Assembly (NCBI GenBank): GCA_020425915.1
Contig: JAGQQZ010000404.1
Location: 1 to 13,252, forward strand
Length of the DNA: 13,252 nucleotides
Direction: 5' to 3'
Origin: Planctomycetota bacterium
Lineage (GTDB): Bacteria > Planctomycetota > UBA1135 > UBA2386
A model generated the notes under the pieces. That model searched no databases. It saw nothing but the letters and a program-made list of their open reading frames with translations, and had not been told where the DNA came from. The translations under genes and the position numbers were made by a program. Position 1 is the first letter of the stretch. Each line of letters begins with the position of its first letter. This document shows, piece after piece, positions 6,737-13,252 of the stretch.

Positions 6737-7144
6737 TCAGCGCAGCTCCTTGCGGATCACGAGCTTCAGGCCGGACCATGTGTCGTCGACGGCACAGACC
6801 TTCACGTCGACGAGTCCGAGCGGCAGCGCGAGTTCGCGCACGACGTCCTCGGTCACGTCGGTCGGTACGCCGGACGCGCGTTTCGGCCAGGAGACCCAGA
6901 TCGTGCCGTCGCGTCGAATCTGTTCGCTCCACCGCGGCAGTCCACGCGCCAGTGCCGTCCGTGATCGCGTGAACGCATGCACGAGGTCGATGTCACTGCG
7001 CAATCGACCCGAGAGGGTGATTCCGTCCGGCAGCGGAGCGACGAGCCGTTCGTAGTGCGGTGGCGGGTCGACGAGCTTGACGCGGAAGCCCGGTGCGAGG
7101 CCGAGCTTCTTCCACAACGGCGTTCCGGAGTATCCCGCGGGCAT
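6737..7144 (-). CDS. DUF3052 family protein
   Basis: This is a 135-residue soluble protein of a widespread family of unknown function. It carries all the conserved blocks I know for it: GYSGTPL with WKKLG (4-15), the SWPKRASGVPTDVTEDVVRE block (85-104), and the C-terminal VDVKVCAVDDTWSGLKLV (112-129), which holds its only Cys (C117). The ATG at 7144 lies 6 bp past the stop of the histidine kinase gene. I see no separate ribosome binding site, so its translation is probably coupled to the kinase. No membrane segment or signal peptide is present. Confidence 0.92.
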   Translation of the reverse strand: MPAGYSGTPLWKKLGLAPGFRVKLVDPPPHYERLVAPLPDGITLSGRLRSDIDLVHAFTRSRTALARGLPRWSEQIRRDGTIWVSWPKRASGVPTDVTEDVVRELALPLGLVDVKVCAVDDTWSGLKLVIRKELR

Positions 7145-7150
7145 GACCGA

Positions 7151-9598
7151 TCAGTTCGTTCCGCTCTCCAGCGATGTGGCTACCGCGCGCTCGAGATCGG
7201 CCAGCAGGAAAGGCTTCGCGAGGAACTTCACTTCACTCCCGAACTGGTCGAGGCTCTCGCTGTCGAGGTGTCCGCTCATGACGACGACCGGGACTCGCGA
7301 GTCGATCGCGCGAATGCGCGAGTAGGTGGCCGCTCCACCCATCCCCGGCATCGCCAGGTCGAGCAGGACGCAGGAAACTTCCTGGCGCCGGGACTCAAAA
7401 AGTTCGAGGGCGGCCTCTCCGTCGCGTGCCTCCAGCGTGTCGAAGCCTCGGTCGGTGAGCACGCGAACCGCGAGACTGCGCAGGCCCGGCTCGTCGTCGG
7501 CGATCAGGATCGTGCCGCGCGGGCGATCCTGATCGAGCGTCGCCGTGCTCGCGGAGAACGTGGATTCGTCGCACGAGGCACTCGCCGGCAGGAACACGGT
7601 GAATCGTGACCCTTCACCCAACTCGCTCTCGACCCGAACCAGGGCGCCATGACTGCGGAGGATGCCCCAGGCGGCGGCGAGTCCGAGTCCGCGGCCCGGC
7701 TTCCGGGTCGAGAAGAACGGGTCGAACAGCCGCTCGAACGAGTCCGGCTCGATTCCCTCGCCGTCGTCCTCGACCTCGAGGCGGACGAACGCCCCGGTCG
7801 CCTCCAGGTCCCCGAACCAGCGGCCGTGTTCCGTGTTCTGGCGCTCGAGGGTGGTCGGGGCCACGCGTACCCGGATCGAGCCCGACCCGTCGATCGCGTC
7901 GCGCGCGTTCGACACCATGTTGACGAGTACCTGTTGGATCTGCACGCGGTCGACGACGGCCAGGCACGGCCGGTCGCCGAGTTCGACGACGAACTCGATC
8001 GATGGTCCGACGCCGGCGCGCAGCATCGGAGCGAGTCCGGCGACCAAGTCGCGGACGTCGACACAGGTGTGGAGCTGTTGGACGTCGCCGGCATAGGCCT
8101 GGATCTGGCGACAGAGTTCCGAGGCGCGCGTGGTCGCGCTGAGGATGTCGTCGACGCAGGCTCGTTGGACGGGATCACTGAGTCGTTCGCGCAGGAGTTC
8201 GGCGTTGCCGCTCATCCCGAGGATCAGGTTGTTGAAGTCGTGCGCGAAACCGCCGGCGAACAGGCCGAGGCTGTCGAGCCGTTCGATGTGTCGGAGCTTC
8301 TTCTCCATCACGCGCTCGGACTCGACGGCTCGTCGAGCGGTCTCGGACTCGGCGAGCATTCGCTTGTTCACGATGTCCGATCGCCGCTTCGCCGTGTAGG
8401 CGAACAGCGCGAAGCCGCTGAGGACGATCGTGAAGCCGATCGAGGCGAACAGGATCAGGTCTCGGACTCGTTCCTTCTCGGCGTCCCGCTGCGTGACGAG
8501 CGCGCGATACTCCTGGCTGCGCTGCTCGCGAAGCGCCTCGACCTCCCCGTAGACGCGGTGCCACTCGCGGGCCTCGTTGGCGGAAGTCTCGGCCTTGCCG
8601 AGCCGACTCAGGGCCCGCCCGTGTTCGAGGATCGCATCCGCGTCCGAGCGGGCGTTCGCGATTTCGAGCGCGCGCAGACGAGTGTCCCGTTCGCGCGACG
8701 GAATACCCAGGCCGTCCAGGCAATCGATGGCCTCGTCCATCGCCTTGGCGGCCACGTCGAGCCCGTTCGCCGCCATCAGCAGGTACGCGGCGTGGGATAC
8801 GGCGACCGCGAGCACCTCGCGGTTCTCGAGCTGACGGGCGATCGTCACTCCAGCCGAGACATGGTCGTGTGCCGAGTCGCGGTTCCCGCGGGCGCTCGCG
8901 ATCGAGCCGCGCATTCCGTGCATGAACACGCTGGTCATCCGATCGCCGAGTGGATCCGCTGCCTGCAAGGCGTTCTTGCATTCGGTCTCCGCCCGTTCGA
9001 TGTCACCGCGCTTGATCGCCGCGCGGATCTCGGACAGCACGACCTGAAGAGCACCGGCCGGATCGTCGGCGCGCTCGAACAGTTCGGCGATCTGGCGACG
9101 CCGTTCGTCGGACGCGTCGTCGGCGCCCTGGGCGACGTCGAGGAGCGTCATTCCCCAGCCCTCGAGCCAAGGATCGTCGCTCTCCTTGGCGGCTCGGAAC
9201 ACCTCGAGCAGGTTCCGATAGAAGCGCGAGTACGACTCGAGCGAGTAGACCGATTGGGCGTTGGCGAGCAGGAGTCGCCCGCGAACCGCAGCCGAGGCGT
9301 CGGCGGGGAGCTCGTTCACCGCGCGTTGCATCAGCGCGAGAGCCTCGGCTTCCCCCGAGAGCTTCGCGACCGCTCTCGCCTCGTAGGCGAGCGCGAGCGC
9401 TGCAAGATCGGGTCGACCAGCGCGCTCGGCGTCGGTTCGGCACTCCCGCGCGAGCGCTGCGGAGGTGGGCACGTGGGTGCGGTAGGCGCACTGCGCGTCG
9501 ACGAGCCGTTGCTCGATCGTCGCGGACTGCGCGGGCGCGATTCCCGCGACCAAGATCACGAGCCCGGTGAACCAGCCGAGCGACCCTGTACGCCACAT
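7151..9598 (-). CDS. Hybrid sensor histidine kinase with exported helical-repeat sensor and C-terminal receiver
   Basis: This 815-residue inner-membrane kinase reads an external signal and passes phosphate to its own receiver. The order is: signal peptide (1-25, cleavage near AQS); an all-helical TPR-like sensor (about 27-345), outside the membrane; a short coiled coil; one membrane segment (about 381-401); a linker coil; and HisKA with H453 in GGFAHDFNN. The HATPase has its N box at N564 (NMVSNARDAI), G1 DDGEG (611-615), F box FDPFFST (625-631) and G2 GRGLGL (635-640). The receiver has the acidic pair D701-D702, phospho-acceptor D747 (LLDLAMPGMGG), S775 and K795, all intact. The ATG at 9598 is chosen over upstream in-frame codons because it opens the signal peptide and follows a -10 box. 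No DNA-binding domain is fused and no response regulator gene is adjacent, so the output partner is unknown. The DUF3052 gene follows after 6 bp. Confidence 0.93.
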   Translation of the reverse strand: MWRTGSLGWFTGLVILVAGIAPAQSATIEQRLVDAQCAYRTHVPTSAALARECRTDAERAGRPDLAALALAYEARAVAKLSGEAEALALMQRAVNELPADASAAVRGRLLLANAQSVYSLESYSRFYRNLLEVFRAAKESDDPWLEGWGMTLLDVAQGADDASDERRRQIAELFERADDPAGALQVVLSEIRAAIKRGDIERAETECKNALQAADPLGDRMTSVFMHGMRGSIASARGNRDSAHDHVSAGVTIARQLENREVLAVAVSHAAYLLMAANGLDVAAKAMDEAIDCLDGLGIPSRERDTRLRALEIANARSDADAILEHGRALSRLGKAETSANEAREWHRVYGEVEALREQRSQEYRALVTQRDAEKERVRDLILFASIGFTIVLSGFALFAYTAKRRSDIVNKRMLAESETARRAVESERVMEKKLRHIERLDSLGLFAGGFAHDFNNLILGMSGNAELLRERLSDPVQRACVDDILSATTRASELCRQIQAYAGDVQQLHTCVDVRDLVAGLAPMLRAGVGPSIEFVVELGDRPCLAVVDRVQIQQVLVNMVSNARDAIDGSGSIRVRVAPTTLERQNTEHGRWFGDLEATGAFVRLEVEDDGEGIEPDSFERLFDPFFSTRKPGRGLGLAAAWGILRSHGALVRVESELGEGSRFTVFLPASASCDESTFSASTATLDQDRPRGTILIADDEPGLRSLAVRVLTDRGFDTLEARDGEAALELFESRRQEVSCVLLDLAMPGMGGAATYSRIRAIDSRVPVVVMSGHLDSESLDQFGSEVKFLAKPFLLADLERAVATSLESGTN

Positions 9599-9606
9599 CG
9601 AAACGG

Positions 9607-9612
9607 ATGATA
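9607..9612 (-). promoter_or_regulatory. -10-like box of the histidine kinase gene
   Basis: TATCAT on the minus strand matches five of six bases of the -10 consensus and ends 8 bases before the ATG at 9598. Transcription would start one or two bases before the start codon, giving an almost leaderless mRNA. No convincing -35 box is visible. Confidence 0.35.
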
Positions 9613-9656
9613 CGCATCGCGTTCCGGTCGGCGAGCAGATTCCCCCGACGTCGCGA

Positions 9657-9662
9657 TACGGT
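9657..9662 (+). promoter_or_regulatory. Possible -10-like box for the large exported protein gene
   Basis: TACGGT, within GCGATACGGT, resembles the TACGAT box seen at 1805. It would place the transcript start near 9669 and give a leader of about 120 bases containing the hairpin at 9730-9758. TAGCAT at 9722-9727 is a competing candidate with a shorter leader. The 189-bp divergent spacer 9599-9787 holds no other gene that I can support. Confidence 0.25.
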
Positions 9663-9729
9663 CGAACGATGAAGGTTCCTCTTCGGCTCGCGTTCCTCGT
9701 CGATGTGAGCCCCGGTTCCTCTAGCATGA

Positions 9730-9758
9730 CGGCGAGGGGCGTGATGCGCCCTTCGTCG
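9730..9758 (+). promoter_or_regulatory. 12-bp stem-loop in the leader of the large exported protein gene
   Basis: CGGCGAGGGGCG (9730-9741) pairs with CGCCCTTCGTCG (9747-9758) through a five-base loop TGATG; ten pairs are Watson-Crick and two are G-T. It ends 29 bases before the ATG at 9788. No T-run follows, so it is not a standard terminator. It could stabilise the mRNA or control translation, since no Shine-Dalgarno sequence precedes this ATG. Confidence 0.4.
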
Positions 9759-9787
9759 ACGGAGACCGTTCCACTCACGAGCACACC

Positions 9788-12700
9788 ATGGAAACTCGAT
9801 CACCGAAGCTCACCCTCCCTGCCCTGTTCCTCTGCGCTGCCGTCAGCATCGCCGCAACGACCGGAGTGCCTGGCCCCGGTCCCGTCTCGGACGACTTCGA
9901 TCGGACGAACCTCGATCTGTCGACCTGGACGTTCGTCAACCCGCTCGGCGACGGGCAACTCGCGATGGTCGGAGCGGGGTCGGGGGATGCCCATCTCGCG
10001 CTGTCCGTTCCCGCGGGAACTCCGCACGACGCGTGGGGTAGCGGCGGCATGAACGAATGTCCGCGCGTCTCGCAGTCGTGTCCCGACACCGACTTCGAGG
10101 TCGCTGCGAAGTTCAACGCAGAGCCGACCGCCGGCTTCAACGACCAGGGCATCTTCGTCGAACAGGATGCCTCGAACTGGCTGCGCTTCGACATCTATCA
10201 CTCCGGTTCACAGCTCAAGGCGTTCATCGGCAAGACGGTCGGCGGTTCCACGTCGAGCTCGCTCAACGCGACGATCGCCGGGGGCTCGGCGACGCACCTA
10301 CGCGTGCGTCGCACCGCGGACACGTTCGACTTCGAGATCTCGCCGGACGGCGCGGTCTGGACGTTGGCGGGCAGTATCACGCAGGCCTTCACCGTGAGTT
10401 CGGTGGGCGTGTTCGCTGGCAACCCGGTCGACGGCCTCGCATTCACGTCGGAGGTCGACTGGTTCTTCAACACGGCGTCGCCGATCTCGCCGGAGGACGG
10501 CGGAGCACCGGCGGACGCGGACTCGCCGCTGAACCACTCGATCGGTGCGGCAGCCGGATTGAATCAGATCACCGTGAACTGGTTCACGGACGAGCCGTGC
10601 ACGGGCACCGTGGAATACGGCGAGACGACCAGCTACGAGCTCGGGTCGATGAGTGACGGCGGCGGGTTGTACGCCCACTCGGTCGTGATCGGGAGCCTGT
10701 CGACCGGGGTGACCTACCACTACCGCGTGTCGTCGGACGACGGGACGAACCCGGTCTCGACCTCGGGTGACTTCACGGTGTTCCTCGATCCCACCGGACC
10801 GGTCGTCGACGTGTGGTACGGGCTCGCGCAGACCGTCGGAACGTTCGGGCAGACGCAGCCGTGGTACAACGTGCTCGGGCACGTCAGTGATCCGGACGGC
10901 GTCGCGTCGCTGTCCTACAAGCTAAACGGTGGGACCGCGGTTCCGCTCACGATCGGTCCCGACGGACGTCGCCTCGAGAACGTCGGAGACTTCAACGTCG
11001 ACCTCGCCCTCGAGGACCTCGTCGCGGGCAGCAACTCGGTGGAGATCACCGCCGTCGACGGCGCGAGCAACTCGACGGTCACGACGGTGACCGTCGACTA
11101 CGTGACCGGCAACGTCTGGCCGCAGACGTTCTCGATCGACTGGGGCACAGTCTCCGACATCCAGGAGCGTGCCCAGGTCGTCGACGGCAAGTGGTCGCTC
11201 GAGGGCATCGGCGTGCGGACGGCCGAGCCCGGCTACGACCGATTGATCGCGGCGGGTGACACCTGTTGGGACGACTACGAGGTCGAGTGCCAGATCACGA
11301 TGAACAGCTTGAGCCCGTCGAGCGGCGGGGTCGGCATCCTGATGCGCTGGAACGGTCACACCGACTACCCGATCGCCGGTACCCAGCCCAAGTCGGGCTA
11401 CCTCCCGCTCGGTTGCATCGGTTGGTACCGGAACGGTCGCGTCGAGCTGTACGGCAACGACGCCGACATCCTCGACACCGATCCGCGCGTGCTGAGCAAC
11501 GGCGTCACCTACAACTACAAGATGCGCGTCGAGACGACGCCGGGCGTCGGTGCGACCTATCGGCTGAAGGTCTGGGAGGACGGCATGTCCGAACCGTTGA
11601 CCTGGGACGTCGAGGGTTCGGACACCTTGAGCGACCCGCAGTTCGGCTCGTTCATGCTGATCTCGCACCAGTACGACGTCACGTTCGGCGACGTGACCGT
11701 CACGCCGATCGTCGGTGCGCCGAACGTCGCGCCGGTCGCCAATGCAGACACGGTCTACGTGCTACCCGCAGGGTCGATCGAGTTCGAGCCGCTCGCGAAC
11801 GATACCGACAGCGACGGCACGGTGTGTCCGGTCACTCTGAACGTGACGCAGGCACCCGCGAACGGCACGCTCGATGTGAACCCGACGACCGGGCGGATGG
11901 CCTACACCCACGACGGGTCGGCCACGACGACCGACGAGGTGCGCTACACGGTCGAGGACAACGACGGAGCCGTGTCGAACGAGGCGATCGTCTCGATCGC
12001 CATCACGCCGAACCCGCCGCAGGCGTTCTTGTCGGACGATTTCAACTGCGGGTACGACGCGGGTCTGTGGACGTTCATCGACGCGGTCGGTGATTGCTCG
12101 TTCGACTACGTCGGCACCGGCAGCGGTGACGTTCACCTGGCGCTGACCTTGCCCGCGGGCACCGCGCACGACGCGTGGGGTCCGGGTGGCGTCAACCAGG
12201 GTGCGCGTTTCATGCAGTCGGCCGCCAACAGCGACTTCGAGATGACCGTCAAGTGGAACGCGGAACCGACGGCCGACTACCACGACCAGGGCATCATCGT
12301 CGAGGAGGACGGCTCGAACTGGTTGCGGTTCGACGTCTACCACACGGGGTCACAGCTCAAGGCGTTCATCGGTGCGAGGATCGGCGGTTCGAACACGACG
12401 ATCCTCAACGCGACGGTCACGCCGGGGACCGCCAGCTACGCGCGACTCACGCGGTCGGGCAACCTCTACACGTTCGACCTCTCGAACGACGGCGCTACCT
12501 GGTCGCCCGCTGGCAGCACGACGCAGGCCTTGATCGTCGGGCAGGTCGGTGTGTACGCCGGCAACCCGGTCGTCGGATCGGCGTTCACCTCGGAAGTCGA
12601 CTACGTGTTCGAAGCGGACACGGCGATCGACCCGGAGGACGCGAGTCCTTGTGCCGAGTCGTTCTGCGCTCCGAGCATCGGCGCGCCGGTCGTGTCCGGA

Positions 12701-13012
12701 ACGCCTTCGTTCGGGTCGTCGTTCTCGATCAGCACGTTCCCGTTCGTCGATCCGCCGTGCAGCGGCAGCAACGTGCTGCTGTTCGGGCAGTGTGCTTCGA
12801 CGCCGATCGTCGTGCCGCCCGAGTTGACGTGCGGGACGTGCCCGCTCGCGATCGGCGAGGTATGGGGGACTTCTTCGATGATCGGTATCGGCCCGGGCGA
12901 TCTGCCGGTCGGATTCACGTTCTGCGTGCAATCCGGATGCATCGCGATGCCGGCGATGGACCCTGCCTGCATCAACCTGTCGGCTGCGGTCGAGATCACC
13001 ATCGCGCCGTGA
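9788..13012 (+). CDS. Large exported multidomain protein with two lectin-like domains, FN3/Ig modules and a Cys-containing C-terminal domain
   Basis: The 1,074-residue protein is secreted or surface-bound, probably for carbohydrate or surface binding; no catalytic domain is visible. The order is: signal peptide (1-23); a DUF1349/concanavalin-A-like beta sandwich (34-228, marked by SNWLRFDIYHSG at 129-140); an FN3 or purple-acid-phosphatase-N-like module (244-333); an Ig-like module (336-438); a second, unrelated concanavalin-like module (443-641); and a cadherin-like Ig module (646-741, marked NVAPVANADT and LANDTDSDG). A close copy of the first lectin-like domain follows (749-945), then a C-terminal domain (952-1074) with nine Cys. 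The C-terminal domain resembles one seen at the end of many exported planctomycete proteins and may be a sorting or adhesion module. The ATG at 9788 opens a good signal peptide. A GC hairpin follows the stop. Confidence 0.85.
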   Translation: METRSPKLTLPALFLCAAVSIAATTGVPGPGPVSDDFDRTNLDLSTWTFVNPLGDGQLAMVGAGSGDAHLALSVPAGTPHDAWGSGGMNECPRVSQSCPDTDFEVAAKFNAEPTAGFNDQGIFVEQDASNWLRFDIYHSGSQLKAFIGKTVGGSTSSSLNATIAGGSATHLRVRRTADTFDFEISPDGAVWTLAGSITQAFTVSSVGVFAGNPVDGLAFTSEVDWFFNTASPISPEDGGAPADADSPLNHSIGAAAGLNQITVNWFTDEPCTGTVEYGETTSYELGSMSDGGGLYAHSVVIGSLSTGVTYHYRVSSDDGTNPVSTSGDFTVFLDPTGPVVDVWYGLAQTVGTFGQTQPWYNVLGHVSDPDGVASLSYKLNGGTAVPLTIGPDGRRLENVGDFNVDLALEDLVAGSNSVEITAVDGASNSTVTTVTVDYVTGNVWPQTFSIDWGTVSDIQERAQVVDGKWSLEGIGVRTAEPGYDRLIAAGDTCWDDYEVECQITMNSLSPSSGGVGILMRWNGHTDYPIAGTQPKSGYLPLGCIGWYRNGRVELYGNDADILDTDPRVLSNGVTYNYKMRVETTPGVGATYRLKVWEDGMSEPLTWDVEGSDTLSDPQFGSFMLISHQYDVTFGDVTVTPIVGAPNVAPVANADTVYVLPAGSIEFEPLANDTDSDGTVCPVTLNVTQAPANGTLDVNPTTGRMAYTHDGSATTTDEVRYTVEDNDGAVSNEAIVSIAITPNPPQAFLSDDFNCGYDAGLWTFIDAVGDCSFDYVGTGSGDVHLALTLPAGTAHDAWGPGGVNQGARFMQSAANSDFEMTVKWNAEPTADYHDQGIIVEEDGSNWLRFDVYHTGSQLKAFIGARIGGSNTTILNATVTPGTASYARLTRSGNLYTFDLSNDGATWSPAGSTTQALIVGQVGVYAGNPVVGSAFTSEVDYVFEADTAIDPEDASPCAESFCAPSIGAPVVSGTPSFGSSFSISTFPFVDPPCSGSNVLLFGQCASTPIVVPPELTCGTCPLAIGEVWGTSSMIGIGPGDLPVGFTFCVQSGCIAMPAMDPACINLSAAVEITIAP
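9887..10498 (+). repeat. Lectin-like domain repeat, copy 1 (within the large exported protein)
   Basis: This region encodes residues 34-237 and matches copy 2 (12032-12640) along its whole length, from SDDF to the shared end PED. Shared landmarks include HDAWG, FNAEPTA against WNAEPTA, SNWLRFD, SGSQLKAFIG against TGSQLKAFIG, GNPV, and AFTSEVD. At DNA level, bases 10208-10230 are identical to 12350-12372, 23 in a row. Confidence 0.85.
12032..12640 (+). repeat. Lectin-like domain repeat, copy 2 (within the large exported protein)
   Basis: This region encodes residues 749-951, the partner of 9887-10498. It differs mainly at the N-terminal edge, where copy 2 has an extra Cys pair (C753 and C770), and in the loop after HDAWG, where copy 1 has the Cys pair (C91 and C98). 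The core binding face appears conserved. Confidence 0.85.
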
Positions 13013-13020
13013 ACGCGAGA

Positions 13021-13049
13021 GGCCCGGGCACGACCGACGTGCCCGGGCC
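13021..13049. terminator. GC-rich perfect hairpin between convergent genes, probable bidirectional terminator
   Basis: GGCCCGGGCACG (13021-13032) pairs perfectly with CGTGCCCGGGCC (13038-13049) across a five-base loop. It sits 8 bases after the stop of the large exported protein gene and 23 bases after the stop of the minus-strand gene that ends at 13073. No T-run follows on either side, so it would act by hairpin strength or mainly protect mRNA ends. Confidence 0.65.
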
Positions 13050-13072
13050 CTGCTCGATGCGCGCCCGGTCGA

Positions 13073-13252
13073 CTACATGTCGATCACCGTCGGCGTGCTC
13101 AGCATGATCGTGCCGAGTGCGTTGCCGCCGACCGCCTGCACCGTGAAGTGCACGTTCGCGATCGGGTTGAGGTTCGGCAGGTAGAGTCCTGCGCACGACC
13201 CGTTGACCCACGTCGGCGGGAATCCGATCGTGGTCGCGCTGATGTAGGCGAA
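13073..13252 (-). CDS. C-terminal end of a probable exported protein (partial, 5' end outside the window)
   Basis: The minus strand is open from the window edge to a TAG at 13073-13075, giving 59 residues with strong G/C at third positions. The sequence alternates beta strands and turns: NGSCAGLYLPNL (17-28), then VHFTVQAVGGN (34-44), GTIMLSTPTVIDM at the end. This resembles the end of the large exported protein's C-terminal domain, which has a Cys before a strand, then GFTFCVQS, then LSAAVEITI. Both genes may therefore carry the same C-terminal module. The rest of the protein is outside the window, so its overall function cannot be judged. Confidence 0.7.
   Translation of the reverse strand, partial: FAYISATTIGFPPTWVNGSCAGLYLPNLNPIANVHFTVQAVGGNALGTIMLSTPTVIDM

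Noticed and set aside
7649..9610. A 653-codon open frame on the plus strand opposite the histidine kinase
   Set aside because: It has no recognisable motif and a skewed composition. The minus-strand frame carries the complete kinase and receiver motifs.
9669..10052. A short plus-strand frame starting at ATG 9669, just after a -10-like box
   Set aside because: It begins with a few plausible residues but soon becomes Ser/Pro/Arg-rich and overlaps the large exported protein in another frame. At most it could be a leader peptide; nothing supports it as a gene.

Overview
The window is GC-rich bacterial DNA, dense in genes, with strong G/C bias at third codon positions. It most likely comes from a planctomycete-like bacterium of the marine type that encodes many large exported proteins made of lectin-like and Ig/FN3 modules. 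The evidence is the 1,074-residue exported protein at 9788-13012, whose Cys-containing C-terminal domain resembles one I associate with that group, and an exported-protein family at the left edge. This placement is an inference from protein style; no rRNA or other phylogenetic marker is present.

Layout, left to right. A minus-strand gene for an exported protein of unknown function (72-1790) is split by an in-frame TAG at 462-464. Divergent from it is a zinc-type cation diffusion facilitator (1819-2727). Its 3' end overlaps that of a convergent small heat-shock protein gene (2705-3142, minus). Next comes a tight plus-strand run: a stand-alone CBS-pair protein (3381-3824), an ArsB/NhaD-type permease of the ion transporter superfamily (3821-5209), a zinc-dependent alcohol dehydrogenase (5225-6208) and a DUF1697 protein (6205-6732). 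Two of these junctions are ATGA stop/start overlaps. Convergent with the run is a minus-strand pair: a hybrid histidine kinase with an exported helical-repeat sensor (7151-9598), followed after 6 bp by a DUF3052 protein (6737-7144). A 189-bp divergent spacer separates the kinase from the large exported protein gene (9788-13012). The window ends with a GC hairpin and the 3' end of a convergent minus-strand gene (13073-13252, partial).

Functionally, the left two-thirds looks like ordinary chromosomal stress, ion-homeostasis and redox genes. The CBS/permease pair looks like a transporter with a nucleotide-sensing cytosolic partner. The kinase has no separate response regulator gene next to it. 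The right part encodes cell-surface or secreted proteins. I saw no mobile element, CRISPR array, rRNA or convincing tRNA, and no clear new defence or metabolic system. The points most worth checking are the in-frame amber codon, the CBS-permease coupling, the overlapping divergent promoter at about 1800, the leader hairpin before the large exported protein, and that protein's duplicated lectin-like domain.
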